From contig JANQLU010000005.1 in assembly GCA_028280445.1 (NCBI GenBank), positions 62,001 through 126,000 of the forward strand: a stretch of 64,000 bases of DNA, in the 5' to 3' direction. The position numbers and the translations under genes are program-made. Shown here in pieces: positions 9,103 through 17,902 of this stretch. The notes below the pieces were generated by a model, which was not told where the DNA came from, searched no databases, and saw nothing but the letters and a program-made list of their open reading frames with translations. The first letter of the stretch is position 1. Every line of letters starts with the position of its first letter. The stretch comes from Pirellulaceae bacterium (GTDB lineage: Bacteria > Planctomycetota > Planctomycetia > Pirellulales > Pirellulaceae).

Positions 9103-10320
9103 ATGTCGAATCTCAAGCCCACCCGACGAACATTTACAAAATCCCTGGCGGCAGCGTCCATCGCAGCGCCAACCTTTGTGCCAGCCTCGGCACTCGGTTT
9201 CGGAAAACGCCCGGCACCTAGCGAACGAATTGTGATGGCCACCGTCGGCACTGGTGGTCGCGGCACAGGCGACATGAATTCTTTTATGCGTTTTCCCGAA
9301 GTGCAAATGGTTGCTGCTTGTGACCCAGTTCCCGCCCATCGCGATCGAGCGAAAAATTTGATCAACAGACGATATGGCAATACCGATGGCAAAGCGTACA
9401 ACGATTTTCGTGAAGTTGTCACACGGGATGATATCGACGCGGTATTGATCGGCACACCGGACCACTGGCATGCTCTGATTACCATCGAATGCTGTAAAAA
9501 TGGCAAAGACGTTTTTTGTGAAAAACCGGAAAGCCTCACCGTGGTCGAAGGTCGTGCAATGGTGACAGCCGCACGAAAATACTCGCGAGTCGTTTCCGGC
9601 GGCAGCCAACGTGTCTTGGGAGACTACGGCGACATCCCACGTCTGGTCCGCGGCGAGGCGATGGGCAAACTCAAAACTATACATGTCAATTGTGGTGGAC
9701 CCAGTGGCGAATGTTATTTACCCGAAGAGAAAATTCCTGCAGGCCTGGATTGGGAGATGTGGCTCGGCCCGGCACCGTTTCAAAGTTTTAATACCAAACT
9801 CATTCGTGGCGGATTTCGACCGTATCGCGATTACTCCGGTGGTGGCATGACTGACTGGGGAGCACATCGATTCGGCGCTGCCATGTTTGCCGCAGGTTTG
9901 CACAAAACGGGCCCCGTCAAAATCACACCTCCAGATGGCAAAGACAATAAGTATTTGACTTTTGAATTTGAAAATGGCGTCAAAATGTATCACGGAGGCA
10001 CCAACAATATTACCTACACGGGCACTGAAGGAACGATTCCTGGATCGCATCCTGCCAAACTCGATCGCGTCGACATGGAAGGCTACAAAGGTCGCGGCGG
10101 CATTTTTGGCGATTTCGTTCACTGCGTCAAAACGCGTGAACTCCCCTTCCGTGATATCGAAATTGCGCACCGTGCTTGTACCGTGTGTCACCTCGGAAAC
10201 ATTGCATATTGGTTGAATCGGCCATTGCGGTGGGATCCAAAAAAAGAGCAGATCATTGGCGACGAATCGGCAAGTCGTTGGCTTGACCGGCCTCGTCGCG
10301 GCAAATGGACACTGAGTTAA
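9103..10320 (+). CDS. Tat-exported Gfo/Idh/MocA-family oxidoreductase
   Basis: 405 residues from the ATG at 9103. A codon-for-codon extension to 9058 lacks the signal. A twin-arginine leader (RRTFTKSLAAASIAAP, about residues 8-23) is followed by the NAD(P)-binding Rossmann motif VGTGGRGTG and the family EKP motif (VFCEKPESLT). The Gfo/Idh C-terminal beta domain carries GGGMTDWGAH and a late Cys/His-bearing segment (HRACTVCHLG). This planctomycete-rich subfamily is thought to act on sugars or sugar-derived compounds in the periplasm with a tightly bound cofactor. The substrate is unknown. The gene is followed 60 bases later by the HEAT-repeat gene on the same strand. Confidence 0.9.
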   Translation: MSNLKPTRRTFTKSLAAASIAAPTFVPASALGFGKRPAPSERIVMATVGTGGRGTGDMNSFMRFPEVQMVAACDPVPAHRDRAKNLINRRYGNTDGKAYNDFREVVTRDDIDAVLIGTPDHWHALITIECCKNGKDVFCEKPESLTVVEGRAMVTAARKYSRVVSGGSQRVLGDYGDIPRLVRGEAMGKLKTIHVNCGGPSGECYLPEEKIPAGLDWEMWLGPAPFQSFNTKLIRGGFRPYRDYSGGGMTDWGAHRFGAAMFAAGLHKTGPVKITPPDGKDNKYLTFEFENGVKMYHGGTNNITYTGTEGTIPGSHPAKLDRVDMEGYKGRGGIFGDFVHCVKTRELPFRDIEIAHRACTVCHLGNIAYWLNRPLRWDPKKEQIIGDESASRWLDRPRRGKWTLS

Positions 10321-10380
10321 TTCGTTTTATCAATCGTTCCTTCGAAAACAGCTAACTAACACCCCAAAAATGTGATCGCC

Positions 10381-12459
10381 ATGAAACGACAATTTTTTTC
10401 AATATTCTGCCTGCTCATTACGATTAGCTTCTGCTCCACCACATTCGGCCAAAACACGTTGGGTCAAGATGAAATTGCCAATTTGGTTCAGACCATCAAC
10501 TCCGACAAAATCAAGGAGCGGCAAGCGGCGATGGAAAAATGCCATAAGTACATTCTCCAATCGCCAGCCGCCAATCATGCTGACATCTGTACCACGATTG
10601 CGAAACACCTCAACGACAAAACTCCGGTTCACACCAAGATATTCTTACTTCGTCAGTTGGAGCGCATCGGAAACGCGGAATCGATCTCAGCCATCGAAGA
10701 AGGTCTGGCCGATAAAAACACAAAAGTCCGCGATGCCGCCCGCCGCGCGCTGACTAACAATCCGTCCCAAAAAGCCGTCGAAATCTTTCATCGTCATTTG
10801 TCGTTTTCGACCAAAAAGACAGAATATATTCCGGAAGATTTCTATATCGCCATCGTGAATTCACTCGGCTACCGTGGACAACCGGAAAGCGTTCCTTACC
10901 TGGCGCAACTGCTGAAAAATAAAAACAAAAAAATTGTCGCTGCAGCAATGCAAGCGCTGGCCAAAATCAAACACCGCGAGGCCGATAAAATTATTGTCAC
11001 CGCGTTTGAAAGCAACCCTCAAGATCTGCCAACCGCCCGCGCCTATCTGGCCGTTGCACAACGTTTTCTCGCCAGCGGAGATAAAACGCGAGCCGCAGTT
11101 CGATTTCAAAAACTTGCCGAAACGAAATTACAATCGTCGATTCGGCTCGCAGCGATCAGCGGGCAACTGCAAACGGCCGATGTACTGGACCGACCAGCAC
11201 ATGAACTCACCGAACAATACCTGATCCAAAAAAACGACCCTCAAATCCAGCAGGTCGCTGCAGCCCATATCCCCAAACTCTCTGAGGCAGGAATTAAAAA
11301 ACTTGCTGCACGATGTGATCGGTTTCCCAAATCGGCACAATTGGCTTTCTTACGCATCATTGGTTCGACACGACAGCGCGTTGCGCTTGAACCTGTTTTG
11401 AAACTGTGCAAATCCAACGATGCGGAAATTCAAATTGCCGCGCTCGACGCGCTGTCTGGATTGGCAGATGAGAAAACAGTTCCGTATCTCGTCGACACAA
11501 TGATGGCTGGTGGAAAAACTGGCGAGGCAGCAGCGCGGAGCCTGGAAAAAGTGTTTGCCAACGGCGTCGATCAACGCATCTCAAAAATGATGGTCGGCGA
11601 AAAAGATCTTGAACGACGAAAAAGATTTCTGCAGATCTTGGATCGCCGCCGCGCAATCACAGAAATTGACGCGATTGTTGAGCAATGCAAACACGCCGAC
11701 AAATCCGTCCGACAATTGGCGTTTAATATTGTCAGTCGTCTCGCATCGTCTGCCGATATCTCCAAGATCATTCAAATTCATTTCACCAATACCGATCGTG
11801 GTGAACGTGATCAACTCGAAAAAACCGTCGTCAACATCTGCCGGCGTATTCCACAACGTGACGCTCAAGAACGACCGGTTGTCGAAATTTACCGAAGTGC
11901 GAATCGGGAATCTCAAATGAAACTACTGCCGCTGCTCGGCCGGCTGGGTGGACAACAATCGCTGAAAATCATCCGCGCCGCCGTCAAAGACAAAAATGCA
12001 AAATTTGTCGACGCTGCCGTCACAGCTCTGGCAAACTGGCCCAGTGCCGAAGTCACGGATGATTTGATTCGAGTTTCGACGCATTCCAACCAAAGCCTTC
12101 GCATTCGCAGCGTTCGCGCGCTGGCGAGAGTCGTCGTGCTCAAAGACAGTCGCAGTGACAAACAGCGTTTGGAGATGTTGACGAAAACGATGAAAAAAGC
12201 CGAACGCGACCAAGAACGCGAATTAATTCTGGATCGCGCCAAAGCTATTCGTACGATCGAGACGCTACGATTCGTCGTACCGTATCTGGACAACAAAAAA
12301 CTGCAACAACGCGCTTGTCGTACCGTCGTCGAGTTGGCGCATCACCGTGGTCTGCGCAAACCTCATCAAGCGGAATTTGACCGAGCACTCACTCGTGTCA
12401 TCAAAATCACCAAAGACAAACGCCTGGCCGATCGCGCCCGAAACTATATGAAAAAATAG
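10381..12459 (+). CDS. Secreted HEAT-repeat protein
   Basis: 692 residues from the ATG at 10381 (a GTG three codons earlier is possible). A signal peptide ends at TTFGQ. The rest is almost wholly alpha-helical and built from about 30-40-residue HEAT units. Typical repeats are AISAIEEGLADKNTKVRDAARRAL (about 105-128), the VPYLAQLLKNKNKKIVAAAMQALAKI unit, AALDALSGLADEKTVPYLVDTM, and a late unit with RSVRALARVVVL. Such solenoids are binding scaffolds. No catalytic motif is visible. It may be co-transcribed with the preceding oxidoreductase (60-base gap, no terminator seen). The stop codon sits two bases before a family A repeat. Confidence 0.8.
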   Translation: MKRQFFSIFCLLITISFCSTTFGQNTLGQDEIANLVQTINSDKIKERQAAMEKCHKYILQSPAANHADICTTIAKHLNDKTPVHTKIFLLRQLERIGNAESISAIEEGLADKNTKVRDAARRALTNNPSQKAVEIFHRHLSFSTKKTEYIPEDFYIAIVNSLGYRGQPESVPYLAQLLKNKNKKIVAAAMQALAKIKHREADKIIVTAFESNPQDLPTARAYLAVAQRFLASGDKTRAAVRFQKLAETKLQSSIRLAAISGQLQTADVLDRPAHELTEQYLIQKNDPQIQQVAAAHIPKLSEAGIKKLAARCDRFPKSAQLAFLRIIGSTRQRVALEPVLKLCKSNDAEIQIAALDALSGLADEKTVPYLVDTMMAGGKTGEAAARSLEKVFANGVDQRISKMMVGEKDLERRKRFLQILDRRRAITEIDAIVEQCKHADKSVRQLAFNIVSRLASSADISKIIQIHFTNTDRGERDQLEKTVVNICRRIPQRDAQERPVVEIYRSANRESQMKLLPLLGRLGGQQSLKIIRAAVKDKNAKFVDAAVTALANWPSAEVTDDLIRVSTHSNQSLRIRSVRALARVVVLKDSRSDKQRLEMLTKTMKKAERDQERELILDRAKAIRTIETLRFVVPYLDNKKLQQRACRTVVELAHHRGLRKPHQAEFDRALTRVIKITKDKRLADRARNYMKK

Positions 12460-12461
12460 AC

Positions 12462-12610
12462 GTAGGGCCGGTTCCCACCGGCCAAACTTCAATGAATGGT
12501 TGTCAAGCAAACACATTCTGGTAATGCGTTCTGGACCGTGTTTGCAATGCAGCCAACTTGTGTACGTGGAACGCACAATAGTAATTCTGGCCGGTAGGAA
12601 CCGGCCCTAC
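12462..12610. repeat. Family A palindrome whose centre carries a 105-base insert
   Basis: The left arm GTAGGGCCGGTTCCCACCGG (12462-12481) and right arm at 12589-12610 are inverse complements, but they are 105 bases apart instead of the usual 10-15. The insert shows no reading frame of note. Confidence 0.8.
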
Positions 12611-12693
12611 GGCGTTCGACGAATAGCGCAGACGTGCCTGCCACTTGCAGTCGTGCTAAAATATCTTCCTTCAACGACATGTAAGGATTGAGC

Positions 12694-13287
12694 ATGACTG
12701 ACAGCAACTCCATCGAAATCATGCAACGATGGAAAGATGGCGACGACAGTGCAGCACAAGAGCTGTTTGACCGCTATGCCAATCGACTGGTTGCGCTGGC
12801 GCGTACCCGACTGTCGCAGCGTATGAAACGCCGCGTCGAACCCGAAGACATTGTACAATCGGTCTATCGCAGCTTTTTTTGTAAGGCGGGAGAAAATTTT
12901 ACGTTGGAACAAAGCGGTGACTTGTGGCGACTGCTGGCGGCCATCACGATCAACAAAGTTCGCGGGCAAGTTGAATTTCACCGTGCTCAGAAACGAGGAA
13001 TCTTTCTTGAGGAAAGCATCGGAGGAGCCCAACAATCGTTTTTTCTGCAACCCGAAGTGATCGCCGACGACCCCACACCCGATGATGCTGCCGCGATCGT
13101 CGAAGAACTCCAATCCGTGATGACCAATTTGCAAGAATACCAACAGCAAATAATGGAATTGGTTTTACAAAACAACTCGGTCGAAGAAATCGGAGAAAAA
13201 GTTCGCAAATCTCATCGAACCATCCGCCGTACCATTCAACAAGTCCGTGAAGAGTTGGAGACGCGACTGGCGCGCAGCATTGGATAA
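12694..13287 (+). CDS. ECF-family RNA polymerase sigma factor (module 1)
   Basis: 197 residues from the ATG at 12694, with AAGGA at 12682-12686 as ribosome-binding site. Region 2 spans about residues 15-90 (WKDGDDSAAQELFDRYANRLVALARTRL; then EDIVQSVYRSFF, the -10-recognising helix). Region 4 is near the C-terminus (MELVLQNNSVEEIGEKVRKSHRTIRRTIQQVREEL), giving the helix-turn-helix for -35 binding. The type with an adjacent giant kinase is a planctomycete hallmark. Its stop is 8 bases before the kinase start at 13296, so the two are one operon. Activity is probably controlled by the partner kinase. That link is inferred from the pairing and was not seen directly. Confidence 0.9.
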   Translation: MTDSNSIEIMQRWKDGDDSAAQELFDRYANRLVALARTRLSQRMKRRVEPEDIVQSVYRSFFCKAGENFTLEQSGDLWRLLAAITINKVRGQVEFHRAQKRGIFLEESIGGAQQSFFLQPEVIADDPTPDDAAAIVEELQSVMTNLQEYQQQIMELVLQNNSVEEIGEKVRKSHRTIRRTIQQVREELETRLARSIG

Positions 13288-13295
13288 ACATCAAG

Positions 13296-16200
13296 ATGAG
13301 TGACTCGACCAGCCTACCAATCAACGAGGATTTGATTCAACAGTTCGAAGACGCAATGTTTTCGAAACAAGCCAGCCCGATCGAGGACTACCTGCCCGAG
13401 CAAAACCAATCGACCTACTTGGGTACGCTGCTCGAACTTATTCAAATTGAAATGGAACTCGCCTGGCGCGACTGGCAAAATCAAAACACGGGCACCGAAG
13501 CGCCGTCACTGCCTGCTCGAATCGGCGACTATATGGAGCGGTTTTCGGCTCTTCGAGACTCACCTGATTGCATCGAGTTGTTGAGTGAGTACGAATTCGA
13601 TCTGCGGTGGAAATTTGGCGACCAACCATCGCGGAGCGAGTATGCGGAACATGCGCCCCGTTTTGCAGACAGTGAAAATGGTACGGTCGACAACACTCCC
13701 GCCACCAAACCGCGCAGTTCGTCCGACATATTTAACGTCCTGCGGACCAATCGGCTCACGCCGGGCCAACAAATCGATCGCTATCGCATGATTGCCGAGC
13801 AAGGCCGAGGCGGCTTTGGAACTGTTTGGCGCGCCATCGATACCAAGCTCAATCGCGAAATCGCCTTTAAACTGCTCCACGTCAAGGAAAAAAATTATCC
13901 CTTCGCGCGCGAGCGATTTGTCAACGAAGCGAAAATCACAGCCCGGCTCGACCACCCTGGAATTGTTGCAGTTCATGATGTTTCCCATCTGGATTCCCAA
14001 TGGCCGTACTACACCATGAAACTCGTCCGTGGCAAAACGTTGTCACAAAAAATCAAAGAACTGCATCAACCCCATACCATCTCCGAAAAATCGCACGATG
14101 TGCTGCTCCGTGGACTGCTGCGTTCGTTTTTGTCGGTTTGCAAATCGATGCAGTTTGCCCACAGCCAAAATGTTATCCACCGCGATCTAAAACCGCAAAA
14201 TATCATCGTTGGTAAATTTGGCGAGACTATTATTCTCGACTGGGGTTTGGCTAAAGATCTCAACGAAATGGACAACGACCTGTCAGAATCAACGGATTCG
14301 ATCCACAACGAAATGTTTTTCAAGTCGGATTCCGGTGCGACGCAAACCGGCGAAGTCAAAGGAACTCCAGCCTACATGTCGCCCGAACAGGCCCATGGAA
14401 ACATTGAGCAGATTGACCAACTGTCGGATGTGTTTTGCCTGGGTGCAATCCTGTTTCACGTTCTGACTGGCTCTGTTCCATTCGAGGGCAGTACTGCCAA
14501 AACAGCGCTTTCATCAGCCCAGGAAAATCTGAAACGCACGCCTCGCCAAATCAATCGCAACGTTGATCGCGCGATCGAGTCCATTTGCCTGAAAGCGATG
14601 GCAACTCAGAAAACGGATCGCTATTCGTCGGTCAAACATCTGGTGAACGACATCGAAAACTATCTGGCGGATCAACCTGTGTCGGCTCACCCGGAAAGTC
14701 TGCTTACGCAAACGGGTCGTTGGATGCGGGGCCATCGCCAATTGGTTCGTGCCGCATCGATTGCGGCGATCGTCGGGCTGATCGGATTGACGATTGGAAT
14801 CATCATGATTTCCAGTGCATACCAACGTGCCGACAACGCGAGACGTATTTCTGACGCCGCAAAAATCGATGCCGATCGCGCCCGGGATAAAGCTCAAGAT
14901 CGAGAGCGCGAAGCCGCTCGACAGTTTGATCGCGCGAATACCAACCTCGACCTTGCGAAATCATCAATCGAGGCACTGCTGGTAAAAATCACTCGTGATC
15001 CGCGGCTGGAAGACAAAGGCATTCAACCTCTGCTGGCAGAAATCGCGCGCGAAGCCGAACTTCTCTACGAATCACTGGTCGCTAAACAGGGCGACGATAT
15101 CAAACTCAAAATCGATCGTGTCACGTCGTTCGTTCAGTTGGCGCGTATCAATTCGATTTTAGAGGATACGGACAAAGCCTATCGATATGCGCAACAAGCG
15201 GTCGAGCTGTCGCACGAGCTTGAAAAACTGGAACCCCTAAAACCCTATCACTTGCTTCGCACTTGCTCGACGCGCCGTTTGATTGCCGACATTTACCAGG
15301 ATCGCGGCCAGTTTGACAAAGCGGTTGCTGTCTGTGAAGAAAACATTCGTTTGATCAGGGCCAAAGAAAAAGAAATCGGAAATTCCGAAGCGTCCACGCG
15401 CGAAATGATTGCTAATCTTTCGTCGATGTCTCATATGCGCCAGTCGATGGGGCATTTTGAATCGGGCATCAAAAATGCCAAGCAAATGATTCACTGGTGT
15501 GAACAACGAATCGATCAAGACCCCGACAACCTCGATGCGATTCGGCAAATCGTCACGGCGTACAATCTGTTGGCCGGTGTTCTGGAAATCAGTCGTACCG
15601 TCGATCCGCAATGGACAACAGAATCCGCCGCCCGAAAAGCCATTGAATACAGCGAAAAAGCGTTGTTGATCAGTAAAAAACAGATCAATTTTCGTAACGA
15701 AATGGTCGACTCGTTTTCATATATCGGTAAATTCTTTCGCCGCCGGGGAAACCTGGACCGTTCGATCCAGCACTACAAACGTTCGATGGAAATCGGTGAG
15801 CAACTCCTGCTCGAACAACCGGAGTTGCCCAGCGTTCAACACCGTCACTCGCAAAATCTTTCCAGTTTTGCCATCGCTTTCCTGGCCAAACGAGACATCA
15901 AACAGAGTATTCAAACGGCCACACGTTCGGTCGAAATTGCCCGTAAACCGTCGTTGATGAATTCGTCGAAACCAGCCTATCGACATGGCTCGGCAAGGTG
16001 TTTTTTAAATCTCGCTGTTGTCTACAACGCGGCCGGTAAAACCACTGACGCGCGCCGGAACGCTGAACAAGCGCAATCCATTGCGGAATATCTCGTTCGA
16101 AAATTTCCACAAATCGTGTCTCATCATGTCGCATTGGCCAATTCGCTGATGGCTTTGGGGCAAGCGCATCGCCTCGATAAAAATTACGAGCTGGCCGAAG

Positions 16201-16745
16201 AATCATTTGTGAAATCGCTCGCGGCGTTCGAAGAGTTAGTCAAGCGATTTCCCGAAGACAAATCGTCGCGGGTCGCCCACGCGATTGTTAACAACGAACT
16301 CGCGCAGATCATCGAGCGAAAAGGACTTTTTAAGGAAGCGGATCGCTATTGGAAAAAATCTCTCGAGCTTTCGAACCCATCAAATTTTCCCAGGTTTACC
16401 AATCGCTATGCCCACGCCCTGTTGGCTCGTGGATCGGTTGAACTCGCCGCCGAACATGGGAAAAAACTTGCCGAGTTTTCGATCAAACGAAAAGACGATT
16501 TGATGTTTATAGATTCGTTGGCCGTTGTCTGCCTGGCTTTTAACCATTTAAAAGCTCGTCAAGAAATCGTGGTCGATGACCGCACGGCTTTGCTGAAACA
16601 ATTTACTGAAACCGGTATCGAGCTTGTCAAAAAAGCACTTGCCGCCGGACTCGTCAAACATCCTCGAGTCGTCAACAAACTCGAAAACCATCCTGTGTTT
16701 CAACCTGTCCGCGACGCCGGCGTACTCAAACTGCTGCAGAAATAG
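13296..16745 (+). CDS. Membrane Ser/Thr protein kinase with TPR-like C-terminus (module 1)
   Basis: 1149 residues. After an N-terminal domain of about 150 residues lies a Hanks-type kinase domain (about 161-458). It has the Gly-rich loop GRGGFGTV, the catalytic HRDLKPQN at 295-302, and DWG at 315-317, where most kinases have DFG. It also has the activation-loop end GTPAYMSPEQ. A single transmembrane helix spans about 484-507, followed by a charged coiled coil (about 508-560). About 550 residues of helical TPR-like repeats then form the sensor portion outside the membrane. The gene follows the ECF sigma factor by 8 bases. The likely role is to sense an envelope signal and phosphorylate the sigma factor or another partner. 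Confidence 0.92.
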   Translation: MSDSTSLPINEDLIQQFEDAMFSKQASPIEDYLPEQNQSTYLGTLLELIQIEMELAWRDWQNQNTGTEAPSLPARIGDYMERFSALRDSPDCIELLSEYEFDLRWKFGDQPSRSEYAEHAPRFADSENGTVDNTPATKPRSSSDIFNVLRTNRLTPGQQIDRYRMIAEQGRGGFGTVWRAIDTKLNREIAFKLLHVKEKNYPFARERFVNEAKITARLDHPGIVAVHDVSHLDSQWPYYTMKLVRGKTLSQKIKELHQPHTISEKSHDVLLRGLLRSFLSVCKSMQFAHSQNVIHRDLKPQNIIVGKFGETIILDWGLAKDLNEMDNDLSESTDSIHNEMFFKSDSGATQTGEVKGTPAYMSPEQAHGNIEQIDQLSDVFCLGAILFHVLTGSVPFEGSTAKTALSSAQENLKRTPRQINRNVDRAIESICLKAMATQKTDRYSSVKHLVNDIENYLADQPVSAHPESLLTQTGRWMRGHRQLVRAASIAAIVGLIGLTIGIIMISSAYQRADNARRISDAAKIDADRARDKAQDREREAARQFDRANTNLDLAKSSIEALLVKITRDPRLEDKGIQPLLAEIAREAELLYESLVAKQGDDIKLKIDRVTSFVQLARINSILEDTDKAYRYAQQAVELSHELEKLEPLKPYHLLRTCSTRRLIADIYQDRGQFDKAVAVCEENIRLIRAKEKEIGNSEASTREMIANLSSMSHMRQSMGHFESGIKNAKQMIHWCEQRIDQDPDNLDAIRQIVTAYNLLAGVLEISRTVDPQWTTESAARKAIEYSEKALLISKKQINFRNEMVDSFSYIGKFFRRRGNLDRSIQHYKRSMEIGEQLLLEQPELPSVQHRHSQNLSSFAIAFLAKRDIKQSIQTATRSVEIARKPSLMNSSKPAYRHGSARCFLNLAVVYNAAGKTTDARRNAEQAQSIAEYLVRKFPQIVSHHVALANSLMALGQAHRLDKNYELAEESFVKSLAAFEELVKRFPEDKSSRVAHAIVNNELAQIIERKGLFKEADRYWKKSLELSNPSNFPRFTNRYAHALLARGSVELAAEHGKKLAEFSIKRKDDLMFIDSLAVVCLAFNHLKARQEIVVDDRTALLKQFTETGIELVKKALAAGLVKHPRVVNKLENHPVFQPVRDAGVLKLLQK

Positions 16746-17048
16746 GGCACATGTGAAATAACCAACGAAACCTTGTCGGGCTCGGCGACAGCTGTGAATT
16801 TTTCTTGACAATCACCGCTGCCAGAGGTCCGCCCTCCTGCTGGAATCCAAACCTGCTACGCCCCGCCATTTGGTGGACAATCTTGGAAATCGGAATATCG
16901 ACTTGATTTCACCGAGCACATTTGACAGTCCGCAAAGCTGATTATTAAAATCGCAATGAGCAGGGGATCGCGATCGCCATGAATCATCCATTGGCAAACA
17001 ACTCGGACGCGATTCAACACAAGTATTCTTTTCTCACAGAGGTGATCA
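16746..17048. other. Intergenic region, nothing recognised
   Basis: About 300 bases between kinase 1 and the DUF1579 gene. No gene, repeat or convincing terminator was found. AGAGGTGA at 17037-17044 is the ribosome-binding site of the next gene. Confidence 0.5.
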
Positions 17049-17606
17049 ATGAAACGTTTAAGTTTGTCAATTTTTGCTTTGATGGTTGCTGGTTTTGTAA
17101 CTCAAGCAACCGCACAGGAAATGCCCAAGCCGTCTGAAGAGCACAAGATTGTCATGGCTGACGTCGGAATGTGGAAAGTTAAAGGCAAGTTGTTCATGGG
17201 TGAAAACGCGTCAGAGTTCGAAGGCAAAGAATCCGTCACCAACGTCGGCGGTTTCTGGACCGTCAGCCAATACTCGGCCACCATGTTCGGCCAGCCGTTC
17301 CGTGGATCAGCTACGATGGGCTATGATCCCAAAGCCAAAAAATTTGTTGGCACCTGGGTCGATTCGATGCAGCCACACCCAACTAAAATGGTCGGCACTT
17401 ATGACAAAGCGTCCAAAACCATGACTTTTAAAACCACGGGCGTCGGCATGGATGGCAAGCCAGCCGCAGGCAAAATCGTCATTAAGTACACGGATGATAC
17501 ACGGTCATTTACCATGTGGGGTCCCGATCCAGCAGGTGGTGACAAAATGGTCAAAGGCATGGAAATGACTTACACGCGAATGAAAAAAGGTTCTTCCAAA
17601 AAATAG
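17049..17606 (+). CDS. Secreted DUF1579-family protein
   Basis: 185 residues with a signal peptide cleaved near TQATAQ. The mature part matches DUF1579: a start like PSEEHKIVMADVGMWKVKGKL, then alternating strands with GGFWTVSQYSATMFGQPFRGSATMGYDPKAKKFVGTW and VGTYDKASKTMTFKTTG. A lipocalin-like beta-barrel is likely. The family function is unknown. Translation begins at an ATG five bases after a strong AGAGGTGA site. A terminator follows immediately, so the gene is monocistronic on its 3' side. Confidence 0.85.
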   Translation: MKRLSLSIFALMVAGFVTQATAQEMPKPSEEHKIVMADVGMWKVKGKLFMGENASEFEGKESVTNVGGFWTVSQYSATMFGQPFRGSATMGYDPKAKKFVGTWVDSMQPHPTKMVGTYDKASKTMTFKTTGVGMDGKPAAGKIVIKYTDDTRSFTMWGPDPAGGDKMVKGMEMTYTRMKKGSSKK

Positions 17607-17631
17607 AGCCTGTTCCATTCGAATCATCAGG

Positions 17632-17663
17632 ACGCTTCGTGAAATTCGCGAAGCGTTTTTTTT
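17632..17663 (+). terminator. Intrinsic terminator after the DUF1579 gene
   Basis: ACGCTTCG (17632-17639) pairs with CGAAGCGT (17649-17656), followed by a run of eight T. Confidence 0.9.
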
Positions 17664-17687
17664 GTCGCTGTATTGACGCGTATCCCC

Positions 17688-17719
17688 GTGGTCCCACGCT
17701 CACGCATCGGGTTATGATG
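17688..17719. repeat. Family B repeat, half copy
   Basis: GTGGTCCCACGCTCACGCAT and the following GGGTTATGAT resemble one arm of the longer palindromes at 26498-26580 and 42875-42959, with several differences. No second arm is present. Confidence 0.5.
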
Positions 17720-17723
17720 GATC

Positions 17724-17895
17724 GTAGGGCCGGTTCCCACCGGCCGATCCGATGATAGCAATCCAACAAACGCCAATTCGACAAACGCCAATTCGACAAA
17801 CGCCAATTCGACAAACGCCAATTCGACAAACCCAATTCGACAAACCCAATTCGACAAACCCAATTCGACAAACGGCCGGTGGGAACCGGCCCTAC
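17724..17895. repeat. Family A palindrome with an internal 15/14-base tandem array
   Basis: Arms at 17724-17745 and 17874-17895 are inverse complements (GTAGGGCCGG...GGGAACCGGCCCTAC). Between them CAATTCGACAAACGC is repeated about five times, then a 14-base variant lacking the G (CAATTCGACAAACC) about three times. The array ends 8 bases before the start of the cysteine-desulfurase-like gene. Confidence 0.9.
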
Positions 17896-17902
17896 CAAAC
17901 GA

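Noticed and set aside
17770..17873. Possible CRISPR array
   Set aside because: The units are directly tandem, with no spacers and 14-15 bases long, inside a palindromic repeat. No cas gene is present.
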